This document shows, in pieces, positions 53,881 through 64,000 of a stretch of DNA of 64,000 nt; the first letter of the stretch is position 1; every line of letters begins with the position of its first letter. Source of the stretch: Trichoplax adhaerens (taxonomy: Eukaryota > Placozoa > Uniplacotomia > Trichoplacea > Trichoplacidae); NCBI RefSeq assembly GCF_000150275.1, contig NW_002060979.1:290516-354515 (forward strand), written 5' to 3'. The position numbers and the translations under genes are program-made. The notes beneath the pieces are model-generated. The model had not been told where the DNA came from, made no database searches, and saw only the letters and a list, made by a program, of their open reading frames with translations.

Positions 53881-54626
53881 GCCTATAAGTAAATACCAAT
53901 AAAAACGCTGCAGTTTGAGTTTCCGTCATTTGTCATTTAAGAACTTAAAAAAATTTCTATTTCATCATTTGGCGCATATTGATAAGATTTCTGACACCGA
54001 TAGCGATATTTTATAGGGCATCTTTCAGCTCCTTTTTCTGTCAAATACATATTGAATTCAATACAAGTTATACAATACGGTATCGAGCTCACCATCACAA
54101 TTTGAATCTAGCAAGCTATCATAAGAAATGTATTTATCAAAGATCACTGTTTAATAAGGTGTTAAGAAATGATCACTAATTATTTAATTAAATACTTCAA
54201 GATTAGATTCGTCAAAAAATATTTGGAATCAGAATATCCAGAATCATTTTTATTATTTTCAGGACAATGATAATAAACTAAACTTCGCAATCTACTCTTG
54301 ATATACAGCAGCATAAAATATTTTTCATTTTCTATTTTATAAAAAGGCAAAGGATTTAGTTGTTAAAATAGCGGTTATATGTAATACCTTATATTTATTT
54401 TTAAATAACAATGCAAAAACTATGGAGTAAAACTTTAGTGGCAATATTAGCTAAGAGTTTTATATCTTTCAATTAATTTACTCTACCACGATAATACTAT
54501 TACCAACCATGTAATTATTATGTCTTCTATGGAACAGCGATTACTATCGATTTCGTCGTCATTTCACTGTATCATTAACAGGCATCACTTCAAACTAGGT
54601 CAACATCTAAAGTTGAATTAAAGTTC
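53881..54626. other. Intergenic region between two LTRs
   Basis: No exon, RNA gene or clear repeat seen. An ORF at 53979-54179 has no support. Confidence 0.5.
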
Positions 54627-55256
54627 TGCCATAAAATAGCTTTGCAACAAGATAACGTAATGTACCATAAATAAGTCAATTTCTTGAACCACGTATCAAG
54701 GAACGATATCAGCACTATCAGGAACAATTTTGCTCTATTAGCAGACTACACAAAGACTTAGACACCTCTTATTTTACGTTAAACACTAAGTTTAAGAATT
54801 AACTTTATTACACGATATATTGCGTTTATATACTCTTCCTCAATAGCTCATAAGTCATAGTTAGTACGATTAACTTAGGAATCATTCTCTGAATTAGACA
54901 TTAATTTTAGCTACTGCTCCCTAATACAGACTACAGTATTTATAAACATAGACATCTGATGACTAATACAGAATAGTCAGATTACGATATGTCCTATCAC
55001 GGAACGTTTCCAAGATAATTTACAATCTACCATGAGTAAGTTACAGTCACAACGATTCGAACTGTAAGTCGATAATTCGAATTCCCTAATACAACTATTA
55101 ATTTCAGTATATGTATAATATGTCACTGTCACATAAAGCCAGTGCTATATTAAAACACGATATATACAAATTAGAAGTTAACTAAATAAGGATAGGCTAA
55201 CGAATTTATCCTAACATAGATATTTCTATTCTAAGACAGTATATAACACTATCACA
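54627..55256 (-). repeat. Solo LTR, family 1 (630 bp, TSD AGTTC)
   Basis: The element runs from TGCCATA to TATCACA, with terminal bases slightly mutated from the family consensus. It is flanked by a perfect AGTTC duplication (54622-54626 and 55257-55261). It is more diverged from the other copies than they are from each other, and its 63-codon ORF is broken, so it is an older insertion. Confidence 0.82.
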
Positions 55257-57524
55257 AGTTCAAAGAAAATGTTAATTAATACATGAACCTTTCCAGTATC
55301 ATTATTAGAAGCATCTTCTATGCTTATAAAACTTCTTATCATTAATAAATGTAATGTTTAAGTTATTCATGTCCCTGCAATTAAGTCATTAATTAAGTCA
55401 ATTCCAATTCGTCATTTAGCTATTTTCCAATTAGTATTATATATCCCAATATTTCACTCTGCAAGATAGGAAATTGTATAGTGTAGACTGATACAAAACT
55501 GTTACAAACTAACATTGCAACGACAATACCATAAATTGGAAACCAATTTCTGAATTCATAAAGTTTTAAAGAATAAATGGCCCTAACTCTAACTTACAGT
55601 TGATAGTGATCAAAAATCCGCTAAGTTTACCTTAGCTAAAAATCAGAAATCCGATTTTCTCCTGTAATCTGTCGAATATTAACTCTCTTCGGTCGTTAAC
55701 AGCTATACTTAAATTCCTCAAAATTAAGGCTGCTAATATACTGTGGTATTATACGAATATATAGATAGTGTAATATGATATTTAATATACGTAATTAGCT
55801 GATAATGTGGCTGTCCGAAGAACCTTCCATGATACAACGTAAAGTCTACTACCTATAGAATTATTCTTATAAAGATTCAAACAGAAAATAATTAGTCTCA
55901 TCTAACACTTAATAAAGGTTATAATTAGGTATACATGTAAAATTATGAAGAAATTCAAAATTTCTGTGAATTGGAAATTCATTAATTTTACAGAAAAGTA
56001 TACGTCCACGGCCTTGGGAATGATTTTGCTCAATCGATCATAATTTCACATACTGTAAATGAGCAATGAGCTCATAGTAATATGATAGAGGGGGCTAATA
56101 ACGTAACTTTTCTGAACGCTTCTGTATAGAATGTTTCACATTTTAAAAGTAGATGCTATAAAGAGTGAAATATTTTGAACTTGTTAATTTTATATTTTTG
56201 AAATTTGGTTATTATTGTGATTTATTTTCTTGTGTTTACGTAATTGGTATACGTTATAAAAATATATTATAACTATATGGCTAAATGTACCTAATTAGTG
56301 ATAATAATTATAATTGTTTTGAATGCTATTTTTTTAACTTCTAAAATTTCATGAATTATTTGTAATAACTGGCAACACAATTGTTATTCGGTATCTTTCA
56401 TATGGCTTTATTGTAGCAAAATTTCTCACTTACAAGCTATCATCAGATTTAATAAGTACTAATTTATTGGATGATTAGGAATTAAGTCTCTTTATTTAAT
56501 GTGTGATGAAATCTAATTCATTCAGTGACATTAATAGTAATTAATCAGTTACGTAGAGGTACATCGATTATTGTTACTGATTAAAAAATTTTTCTCACTC
56601 AAAATTATTTACTGCAATACTTTACATTTTATGATACTGTTTAAATCAGCCCCATCACACTGCCTTACAGAATATCTGTTTCTGTTTCAATTTCTTTCAA
56701 TGGTAACTTTCTTATTATTTTCTACGATGACAATATAAATTAATTACCAATAAGTCAATTCTACCGTACCTCATAATTTGTATGGAGCTGCAACAGTTTC
56801 AACATATTAATAAAATATTGAAAAGCGCGAGTTCTTGCACAGTCTTGAGAAATTAATTATTGAATTTCGTTTAAACATTTTTCGTAGCAATACATTAATC
56901 TTCAATATAAATGTTTAATAAAAGGTTATGATGAAAATTTGACATCTTTGCTTTTAAAATACAGTATTCTTACTTCAAATTGATAACGTGTTATTAGCTG
57001 AACTTTAATGTAAATCCCACTGTAAGTAAAAAAAGTACTATGATTGGCATCTTCTATTGCATAGATAACGGCTAGTAAGCAATTGTTTCTAAGCTGCTCA
57101 AATAACAGTTGTCACTTTAATTAGATTATTAAGGTAACATTCAATTGTAATCTATCTAACAAGATTAAAGTTCAAGTTTCCAATAAATTACGTACTTAGA
57201 AAGCGGACTCGAATAAAACGTTTTAAACCTTTTGAAAAAAACTTTAACATGTTTGTACTGTTATTAATTGTTAGAAAACGCTAAATTATCTTTCTGTATA
57301 TGTGCCAGCTTTGATTAGTTTATGTTATCAAGTTACATTATTTTAAGATAGCCTTTTATTTAAACTGGATTCTTGAAAATTAAATAATAAACATTGAGAA
57401 TTTTTTCAGTAGCTATATCTTCTGTAAGCGGATAAGAAATAATTTCTACGAAAGCACTAATAAGATTTTAAATTTTGTACAGAGTCAATTGCAAACTTTT
57501 TCAAACTATCACCGGTAATCAGTT
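55257..57524. other. Intergenic region upstream of gene D
   Basis: AT-rich DNA of about 2.3 kb. I see no exon, RNA gene or repeat that I can support. Confidence 0.5.
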
Positions 57525-60500
57525 ATGGCTCCTATACATAAAATAATTAAGTTGTCGATGGTCATTTGGGTATACATGGTAGGTTTCAAGCAGAATTGCA
57601 ATTTATACTATGTGTCTACGTAGTCTTTTGACTTCGGTTATTTTTAATGCATACCCGATAAATATGGATGTGATTGTAAGCATTTGATGAATATCAGTTA
57701 CGCTACTTCAAAACAAAGTCGAAGTATCTCATTTGAACTAAATTATGTGTGCATTTCTGACTTTTCTCGTTTAGGTTCTTCAAAGCCGAATAGGTACTAT
57801 GCTGTAGTTGAATAAATTTTCGGATTTCTATAGCTCCTAAAATACGTAGGAAAAGATATTCCGATATGAATTATTTTGCCGTGATACTTCTGATCTAATC
57901 ATTCTGCTTAAGATAGATGGAATGAATATTTTAAATAATGTCAGAGAACTTAAAATGCTAACTTACTGCAGTTCTCTGGATTTGAAATTTACGCCCAAAT
58001 TAATGTTTTGTTGTGTAACTTCAATTCTCCTGTTCTCGCTTTAATCTATTTTTATCGAATGGTTTCAATACTGAAATATGTAGTTGCTTCTGATGTGGTT
58101 AATGGTACTTGTGATCCAGATTGGCTACAATTTAGAGACAAATGTATTTCTTTTTCCTCCAGCATGAAGTATGGAAATGCGTTAAAGTATTGCCAAGGAA
58201 TCAACAGTAGTTTGGTGGAAATTGATAGTGCAGAAAAGGAAGCATTTATTGGAAATTCTATTTCAGATCCATCAACTACTTACTGGTTAGGATTGGTGGA
58301 TTTGGTTGGCAATGATGACTTTAACGATCATATATGGGTGCAAAGCAATCGTTCCGTCATTGCTACTGGCTATCAAAACTGGGGTCCTTATGATCCCGAC
58401 AATAAGTTTCATCGTTGCGTAATTTCAAGCAATTTGCCGCCTTATGTATGGCTTGATCGGAATTGTGAGGACACTTATAATACTATATGTGAAAAGAGTA
58501 AGCTGGTATTATTAAACACAACTATATCATTATTTCGTTGTGATTAAATACAATTTGAATACTGTGTTACACCGAGTTTTCTTTTCATATCTAAGTACCA
58601 GATATAGTCTGTTTCGACGTAAATTAAGAGCGAACCATTTAGATTCATATTTTCTATTCTGATATAATAATTCATCACTGCAGTATCATTTCAATTTTAA
58701 TTTTACCTGTATAATCCATTCAATAAGTTTGTAAAATATTTAATTTGGGAGAAAATTCTATACGGCGTTACATCATTTCATTACCGTAGTATCATTCCAA
58801 TCCTAATTTAACTTGTATAAAAGTAGAAATGAGGTTTAATCCACTGATTATGTTCTCAAATGACGGCGTTTGTACATACCAAAATTTCGCAAGGAAATTT
58901 TCTATGCTGTTATATTATTTCATTACTACCACATCTTTCTAGTCTTAATTTTGCTTGCTTAATAATAGAGAAATAGGATGTATGTTGTGATCGTTAATTT
59001 AAGGAGTTTGCACATTATAGAGTTCGCAGAAAAATTTTTTACGTTGATATATATGTGACAGCCAATGTCCGCTACAATTTTACTTGTATATTAGTTGAGA
59101 AATGGCGGTGTATTTCACGTGCTATAATCCTCGAATGAAGGAGTTTGTAATTATATATTTGTAAGAAGATATTTCATTTCGGTTTTTGAAAATTATATTA
59201 TCTTATCTTTTATAGCAATAAAATGTTCGATTACTAAATTGCTATAATTTACCCAGTTTAGGATAGTCAAAAGAAATACGTATAAGATATCCTAAGAATA
59301 TATGATTATGCTATTTATTCAATATCAGTAGTATACTGACGGAGCAAGTGAATATATTGTTTGCGTTATTATTTTAAGATTCGATGAAAGATATTATGGC
59401 TTCGTCAACAGTTGGATATCCAATGTCGTCGACTGCAGGTATGTAACCGCTCAATACTTTTCATTTGTACTTTGATGGCTTCACTATGCAGAAACTTCGT
59501 TTGACAGTAATGGTATTAAAAGCTGTGTCTTGGTAAATATTGTAGATTTTACCTTATAGCGGCTTGATATAGTGCTTAAAACATTCTCCGCAAGAATTAA
59601 GAGGTCGATTGCGGACAAAATGTCGTACGATATTGAAAATTTTTCCCGTATATTGATTTATCATTTTCAGTTTGATTTAGATAGTAGATAATTAATATTA
59701 AATAGTAGTACAGATTATAAATTTTTGCAATATTTTTAAGCTCTCTTGGGCTTTAATTAGGATTTCAAAAGTTTCATAGGCAGTTTCCATGGTTCTATTA
59801 GTCTATAAATTATAAATTAATTACAGAGTTGCAGCATCAATCATTCTCTTCTCTCATCTTTCATCTTAATATCTAGTAATATCAGTACTAATTTCTACTT
59901 GCATTCCTGTGATAGTAAATGCTGCTCGAAGTAATGTTTGATAGCTCAAGGTATACTGTATATGGCACTCTTCACAAGTTAATGTTACAGTACTTCCTAA
60001 ATTAATAATTAGATTATTTATTATTTTAAAAAAATTTTATGTCTTCGGAAGTCAGTACAAATCTGACCAGTGCATAACTCTGTAATCTATAGTGATAGTA
60101 ATTCAAAACAATTAAGGCCTAAAATGTTAAAAGTCGAATATTCACTAAAGCTTTAAATGAGTCATAAAACACTTAGCATTTCTATTTCATAGGTATATTA
60201 AATATTTATAATAAATTTATTACTAGTATCATCAGGAACGATTACAGTATGCCCGTGTTTCTTGTAAAGGCAATATGTTTAAAATAAGAAACTGTATCAC
60301 TACTTTAGGATGTATATATTCTGATTAGTTGCCTAATCTTAACAATGCAGCATAGCTTGTCCGTATTATTAATTACATATAATTATTCATTCTCTACATT
60401 CGGCTGCAGTCGTAAAAACATACAACTAAAGTACCGTACCTAAGCAAGTTCTCTCTTAAATTGGTATCTTGTTAGTATGGGACATCTCTGCCGCAATAAT

Positions 60501-61571
60501 AATTTGAATAATACCTAAATACATTGTTTGATAACGATCTAATGAAGAAATTCATTTATAAATAATGGGTAGGCTATAAGCTGCAAAAAATTATGCTCTG
60601 AAAAATAATTCCATTATGCGTACTATATAATTTTTATTTATTTTTTTCTAACATTTAGTAATAACATCATTGAATTGATACCTGAACTAAAAGAATTGTT
60701 TGTTCATATAGTATATTAACTTATAGTTCTATTATGGAGATTACTTTATAAGATAACTCAAAAATGATTTTAATGCTAATTCTACTGCTTGAAGTAATTA
60801 TAGAGATTTCAAAACTACCTGAACCTAGTTGTGATACCGGATGGATCCAATATACTGTAATGACGCTTGCCTAAAATATGTAGCCATTTATTCCAGTTTC
60901 ACAGTAACTACCAGTTATTATTAATAAAGTGACAGTTATTACTTTAGATTAAAAATGAGTACAAACAATCCTTTTTTGAGAAAAGTAAAATATTCAAAAA
61001 AATAGGCACCATTATTATTTATATACTTTATTTACCATCGATGATAAAAGAAAAATAACTGCATCCATCACTAATACTGTTTCACCCAATTAGATGTTAT
61101 CATTCTATTTTTAATTACATTATTTGTTATAAGTTTTGTTAATTTGTTTATGTTAAATACTACACAAATTATACTACTTGTATATGCTAAATTAGTAAAA
61201 TTAAAGTGATGAATTGCTTTCAATTTTAGTATATCTAATTCATCGTGAACAGCTTTCAATCATTTTACCACTCGTTACGGATGTCTGATAATTGATCGAT
61301 AATGTAATATTTTTATTCTTTTCTTCTTGCTTGACATCTTACATTTATTAGTAATAATAATTAACAGCGATATAGTCACACCTTTTGGTAATTAAGTTTA
61401 TGATTATCAAATAAATGCTAGATTACAAGTTCCGTAAATAAGAGCTGATTACAGTTACTTTTTATCAACATGCATCCCAAATAGAGACATACACGCGGAG
61501 ATCTTCCTCATATACGGGAGAAATAACATCAAGCATAGAGAATGAAGTATCAATCTCATCAACATCTGAAG
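57525..61571 (+). CDS. Gene D: C-type lectin with Ser/Thr-rich stalk, 3' end not found
   Basis: Five exons are supported: 57525-57578, 57972-58014, 58084-58497, 59379-59438 and 61485-61571. Exons 1-2 give a split signal peptide (KLSMVIWVYM, then FSGFEIYAQ). Exon 3 is a full C-type lectin-like domain: CDPDWLQFRDKC at the start, ALKYCQ, YWLGLVDL, WVQSNRSV, NWGPYDPDN at the usual calcium/sugar site, and WLDRNCEDTYNTICEK at the end. The usual E/Q-P-N/D sugar motif is replaced by YDPDN, so specificity cannot be read. Exons 4-5 are Ser/Thr-rich, phase 1-1, and look like a stalk. The last donor is phase 1; a TM or further exons are expected downstream. The 69-bp intron 58015-58083 could be retained without breaking frame, but splicing it restores the signal-exon pattern of genes A-C. 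Confidence 0.75.
58084..58497 (+). CDS. Gene D exon 3: C-type lectin-like domain
   Basis: A single phase 1-1 exon of 414 bp holds a complete long-form CTLD with the extra N-terminal cysteine pair (CDPDW...KC) and four core cysteines. The WLGL, WVQ and WLDRNC motifs mark the hydrophobic core and the final strands. In this fold calcium-dependent sugar binding usually needs E-P-N or Q-P-D, which is absent, so binding may be protein-based or altered. Confidence 0.92.
58671..59190 (+). repeat. Diverged tandem repeat in gene D intron 3, about four units of 105-145 bp
   Basis: The block ATTTCATTAC(T/C)..C(A)GTATCATT..AATTTTA..TTGTATA recurs near 58673, 58777, 58918 and 59055. It is followed each time by a TTTGTA or TTTGCA..AATTTCGCA..AAAATTTT block. 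Units are well diverged and the first looks shortened. Confidence 0.65.
60764..60874 (+). pseudogene. Relic of a second C-type lectin start inside gene D intron 4
   Basis: A 36-codon frame begins with a hydrophobic leader (MILMLILLLEVII), then PEPSCDTGWIQY, which lines up with the start of the gene D lectin domain (NGTCDPDWLQF). It stops with TAA at 60872-60874, and no rest of the domain follows. It may be a truncated duplicate of the gene D 5' end, or a first exon with an overlooked donor (ACT|GTAATG). Confidence 0.45.
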
Positions 61572-62463
61572 GTAAGACACGGCTATTTATTTTTACTTTC
61601 TTACTTGTACAGTAGAAAAGTGATAAACATGATCTAGATATAGTATTTGCTATCCTATAAGACTAAAATCGTAAATCAATTACCATAAAGACTTCTCTAT
61701 CTGTCGTATTTCTTCCTAATATATTAAATGTTATCTAGCGTTAGTTCCAAATATACTAAGTTAGTATTTGCTCTTTGTTTAGCAAAATCAAAAATGTGGT
61801 AGTTCATATAAGACTCAAAAAATTCTACAAACGTCTCTTCTTTATTTATTGCTCTCTAACTATTAGGCCTAGTATAGGTTTTAAGAGATTATATGCTTAT
61901 AAATGATTTTGAGGCGCAAAACTTATGTAATAGTCCAATACGAAGTTTTACGACATCATAACATTATTACATTTCGTATATCCAAGGTACAGGCAACCCA
62001 AAATAGTATCAACATTTTATTTTGACGGCATAACATATTCTTTACATTGGTAGTGGCGTTTATTTTCACAATAAAGGGAAAAGTGAATTTAGGATACATG
62101 ATTGTAATTTTATATCGTGATAGTAATTTTAAATTTTAACATTATAAGCAATTGATGGTATAAAGTATTTTGCACATTGTTAGCGGTATTCAGTTACACA
62201 CTAAAGGGAAACATAGAGCTATGACAATATATGCAATAACAATAATGACATTTTTAATTGTTATATCACGAAGCTAATTATAAATTTTAATATTACAGTA
62301 AAATATGCGCTCAATCTTCGAAAATTTTACTATCTCATGCAGTATGTGATTTTATCAGTATACTGGTAATTAAAATTACATAACGAATTAAATGAAATCA
62401 ATAAATAGTAATTATAATTAAGAGAATTTGATAAATTAAAAGTTGATTGAAAGCTTACATTGG
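61572..62463. other. No further gene D exon seen
   Basis: I looked for a phase-1 exon encoding a transmembrane helix and found none. Part of this stretch holds a two-unit tandem repeat. Confidence 0.45.
62010..62290 (+). repeat. Two-unit diverged tandem repeat, period about 127 bp
   Basis: The block CTTTACATTGGTAGTGGCGTTTATTTTCACAATAAAGGGAAA at about 62041 recurs as TTTGCACATTGTTAGCGGTATTCAGTTACACACTAAAGGGAAA at about 62169 in the same order. Each unit is followed by a TTTTATATCG or TTGTTATATCACG stretch. Confidence 0.65.
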
Positions 62464-63015
62464 TGTGATTTATACCAATCACGAAATTCCAAATTTTAGA
62501 AAAATAAAGGCTTTATTGAATCTTATACAAAGATTAACTACACACAGCTCTACTTTAGCCGAATACTACTACTAAAGACTTCTAGAACGAACTAACAGAA
62601 TGATCTAAAGTTGTATGCTTTTATACTTTCCGTAGCATTCGCAGCTACAATCCGCATAGCAATTTTTTACCTTATTTTACACATAGTTAACTTATTCTTA
62701 GTAAGACTATTCTACTGCGGACCATCATTAATCCAATATGGATATGACTACAGTACTTACGTAGACATTATTCACACCAGCCAAAATACAATGAATTAAC
62801 CATATCCTAATATATGATTTACAGTTCTATTTTTACCTATAGCCATATTAGTAACTCAACAGCTTACTGTATATAGTCATCTGTACTCTAGCATAGAGTC
62901 TCTACCACTACAGTCTATAGTTACAGCTACCAAATATCTCTTAGGATAAATATCTACCGTACATTATACTACACATGGCTAACAGTCTACAATCACACTA
63001 CTAAGTCACATTACA
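62464..63015 (-). repeat. Complete solo LTR, family 3 (552 bp, TSD ATTGG)
   Basis: The element runs from TGTGATTTATACC to AGTCACATTACA with perfect 5-bp flanks ATTGG (62459-62463 and 63016-63020). On the minus strand an AATAAAG lies about 60 bp before the end, supporting minus orientation. Diverged fragments of the same family lie at about 1570-1765, 3085-3275 and 5505-5725. The 62-codon ORF at 62611 is part of this repeat. Confidence 0.8.
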
Positions 63016-63233
63016 ATTGGGGATAGACTAGAAATTGAAAACATCTTCTAATTTATAATTTAAACGAAAAGGCTTAATGATTTTTATTAGGATTAAGTAG
63101 AATACAAGCTAAGCAGTATATAAATTAATAAAGTTATTTATGGATAAATGAGAGCGTCACGGTACGAACTACCGTGAAGAAATAGCTATCTAAATTTGGT
63201 AAATATTATATAGCGATAATATATTACAACTAG

Positions 63234-63864
63234 TGTCACAAAACAGCTNTGCAACAAGATAACGCAATATACGATCAATAAGTCAATTCCTTGAACCACG
63301 TATCAAGGAACGATATCTGCACTATCACAAACACTTTTGCTCTACTAGCAGACTACACAAAGACTTAAACGCCTCGTATTTTACGTTAAACACTAAGTTG
63401 GACAATTCTTCTTTATTTCACGATATACTGCATTTATATACTATTCCTCAATAGTTCATGAGTCATAGTTAATACAATTAACATTAGAATCATTTACTGA
63501 ATTAGATATTAATTTTAGCTACTGCTCCCTTAATGCAGACAACAGTATTTATGAACATAGACATATAATGACTAATACAGAATAGTCAGATTACGATATG
63601 TCCTATCACGGAACATTTCCATGATAATTTACAGTCTACTATAAGTAAATTACAATCACAATGATTCGAACTGTAAGCAGATGATTTGCATTCCCTATTA
63701 TAACTATTAATTTCAGTATGTGTATAAGTGTCACTGTCATAAAAAATCAGTGCTATATTAAAATACAGTATATCCAAATTAGAAGTTAACTAAATAAGGA
63801 TAGTCTAACAGAATTATCCTAACATAGTTATTTCTACTGTAATACAGTATTTAACACTGTAACA
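63234..63864 (-). repeat. Solo LTR, family 1 (631 bp, TSD ACTAG)
   Basis: The element runs from TGTCACA to TGTAACA with perfect 5-bp flanks ACTAG (63229-63233 and 63865-63869). It is nearly identical to the copy at 18182-18812, so it inserted recently. One ambiguous base (N) lies at 63249. The 63-codon ORF at 63586-63777 is repeat-internal. Confidence 0.88.
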
Positions 63865-64000
63865 ACTAGTTACTTACAATAGGAATTACTCTAATTATGA
63901 ATGTGTTACAATAAATTTAATGCTGTGCTGTAAGATACACTGAAATGATTCTGTGAATGGACATATTGTAGTCTGACAGGAAAAAATTAGTTAGTAGATA

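Noticed and set aside
62611-62799. Hydrophobic ORF that could have been the missing TM exon of gene D
   Set aside because: It lies inside the family-3 solo LTR with no fitting acceptor in phase 1, and the same region in other copies is not open.
1-64000. tRNA, rRNA, CRISPR arrays, bacterial operon signals
   Set aside because: None seen. The window is a spliced eukaryotic region, and no cloverleaf or array could be supported by eye.

Overview
This is a eukaryotic, AT-rich (roughly 30% GC by eye) animal genome window. Genes are spliced with GT-AG introns of about 70 bp to 3.8 kb. They encode secreted or membrane proteins made of animal extracellular modules: EGF, calcium-binding EGF, SRCR, Frizzled-like CRD, Ig, NIDO, AMOP, VWD, SEA and C-type lectin. 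One short CCCTAA (TTAGGG-type) tract is present. The module mix, small phase-1 introns and base composition suggest an early-branching animal. A placozoan (Trichoplax/Hoilungia type) is my best guess, but it is an inference and I could not search a database.

Layout. 1-10.7 kb: no gene; a nest of solo-LTR-like repeats at about 1.57-5.73 kb, including a palindrome with a telomere-like core. 10.7-15.6 kb: gene A, a 244-aa single-pass protein with three EGF modules. 18.0-22.8 kb: gene B, a 163-aa paralogue with two EGF modules. 25.6-49.3 kb: gene C, a 55-exon model (9,666 nt of CDS, 3,221 aa, all junction phases compatible). Its order is signal peptide, 3 EGF, 2 Fz-like CRDs, 4 SRCRs interleaved with 8 EGFs, 2 more Fz-like CRDs, a Thr/Ser/Ala stalk, EGF, Ig, 9 EGFs, NIDO, AMOP, VWD, a beta-sandwich region, 4 EGFs, a SEA-like module, 2 EGFs, TM and a short tail. 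49.7-50.9 kb: minus-strand ORFs of unknown identity around a 50-N gap. 52.5-55.3 kb: two solo LTRs. 57.5-61.6 kb and probably beyond: gene D, a C-type lectin with a Ser/Thr-rich stalk, its 3' end not found. 62.5-63.9 kb: two more solo LTRs.

How the genes relate. A, B and C end in the same exon cassette: an EGF split over two exons, then a TM exon of exactly 100 bp, then a short tail. All four plus-strand genes start with a signal peptide split by a phase-0 intron, with a second exon of 43-52 bp. This points to a local family of adhesion or recognition receptors built from shared 5' and 3' cassettes. Gene C is the elaborate member, with a MUC4-like NIDO-AMOP-VWD core, and A and B are minimal versions. 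Ligands and functions are not shown by the sequence. All exon boundaries are hand-called from reading frame, phase and splice consensus without transcript evidence.
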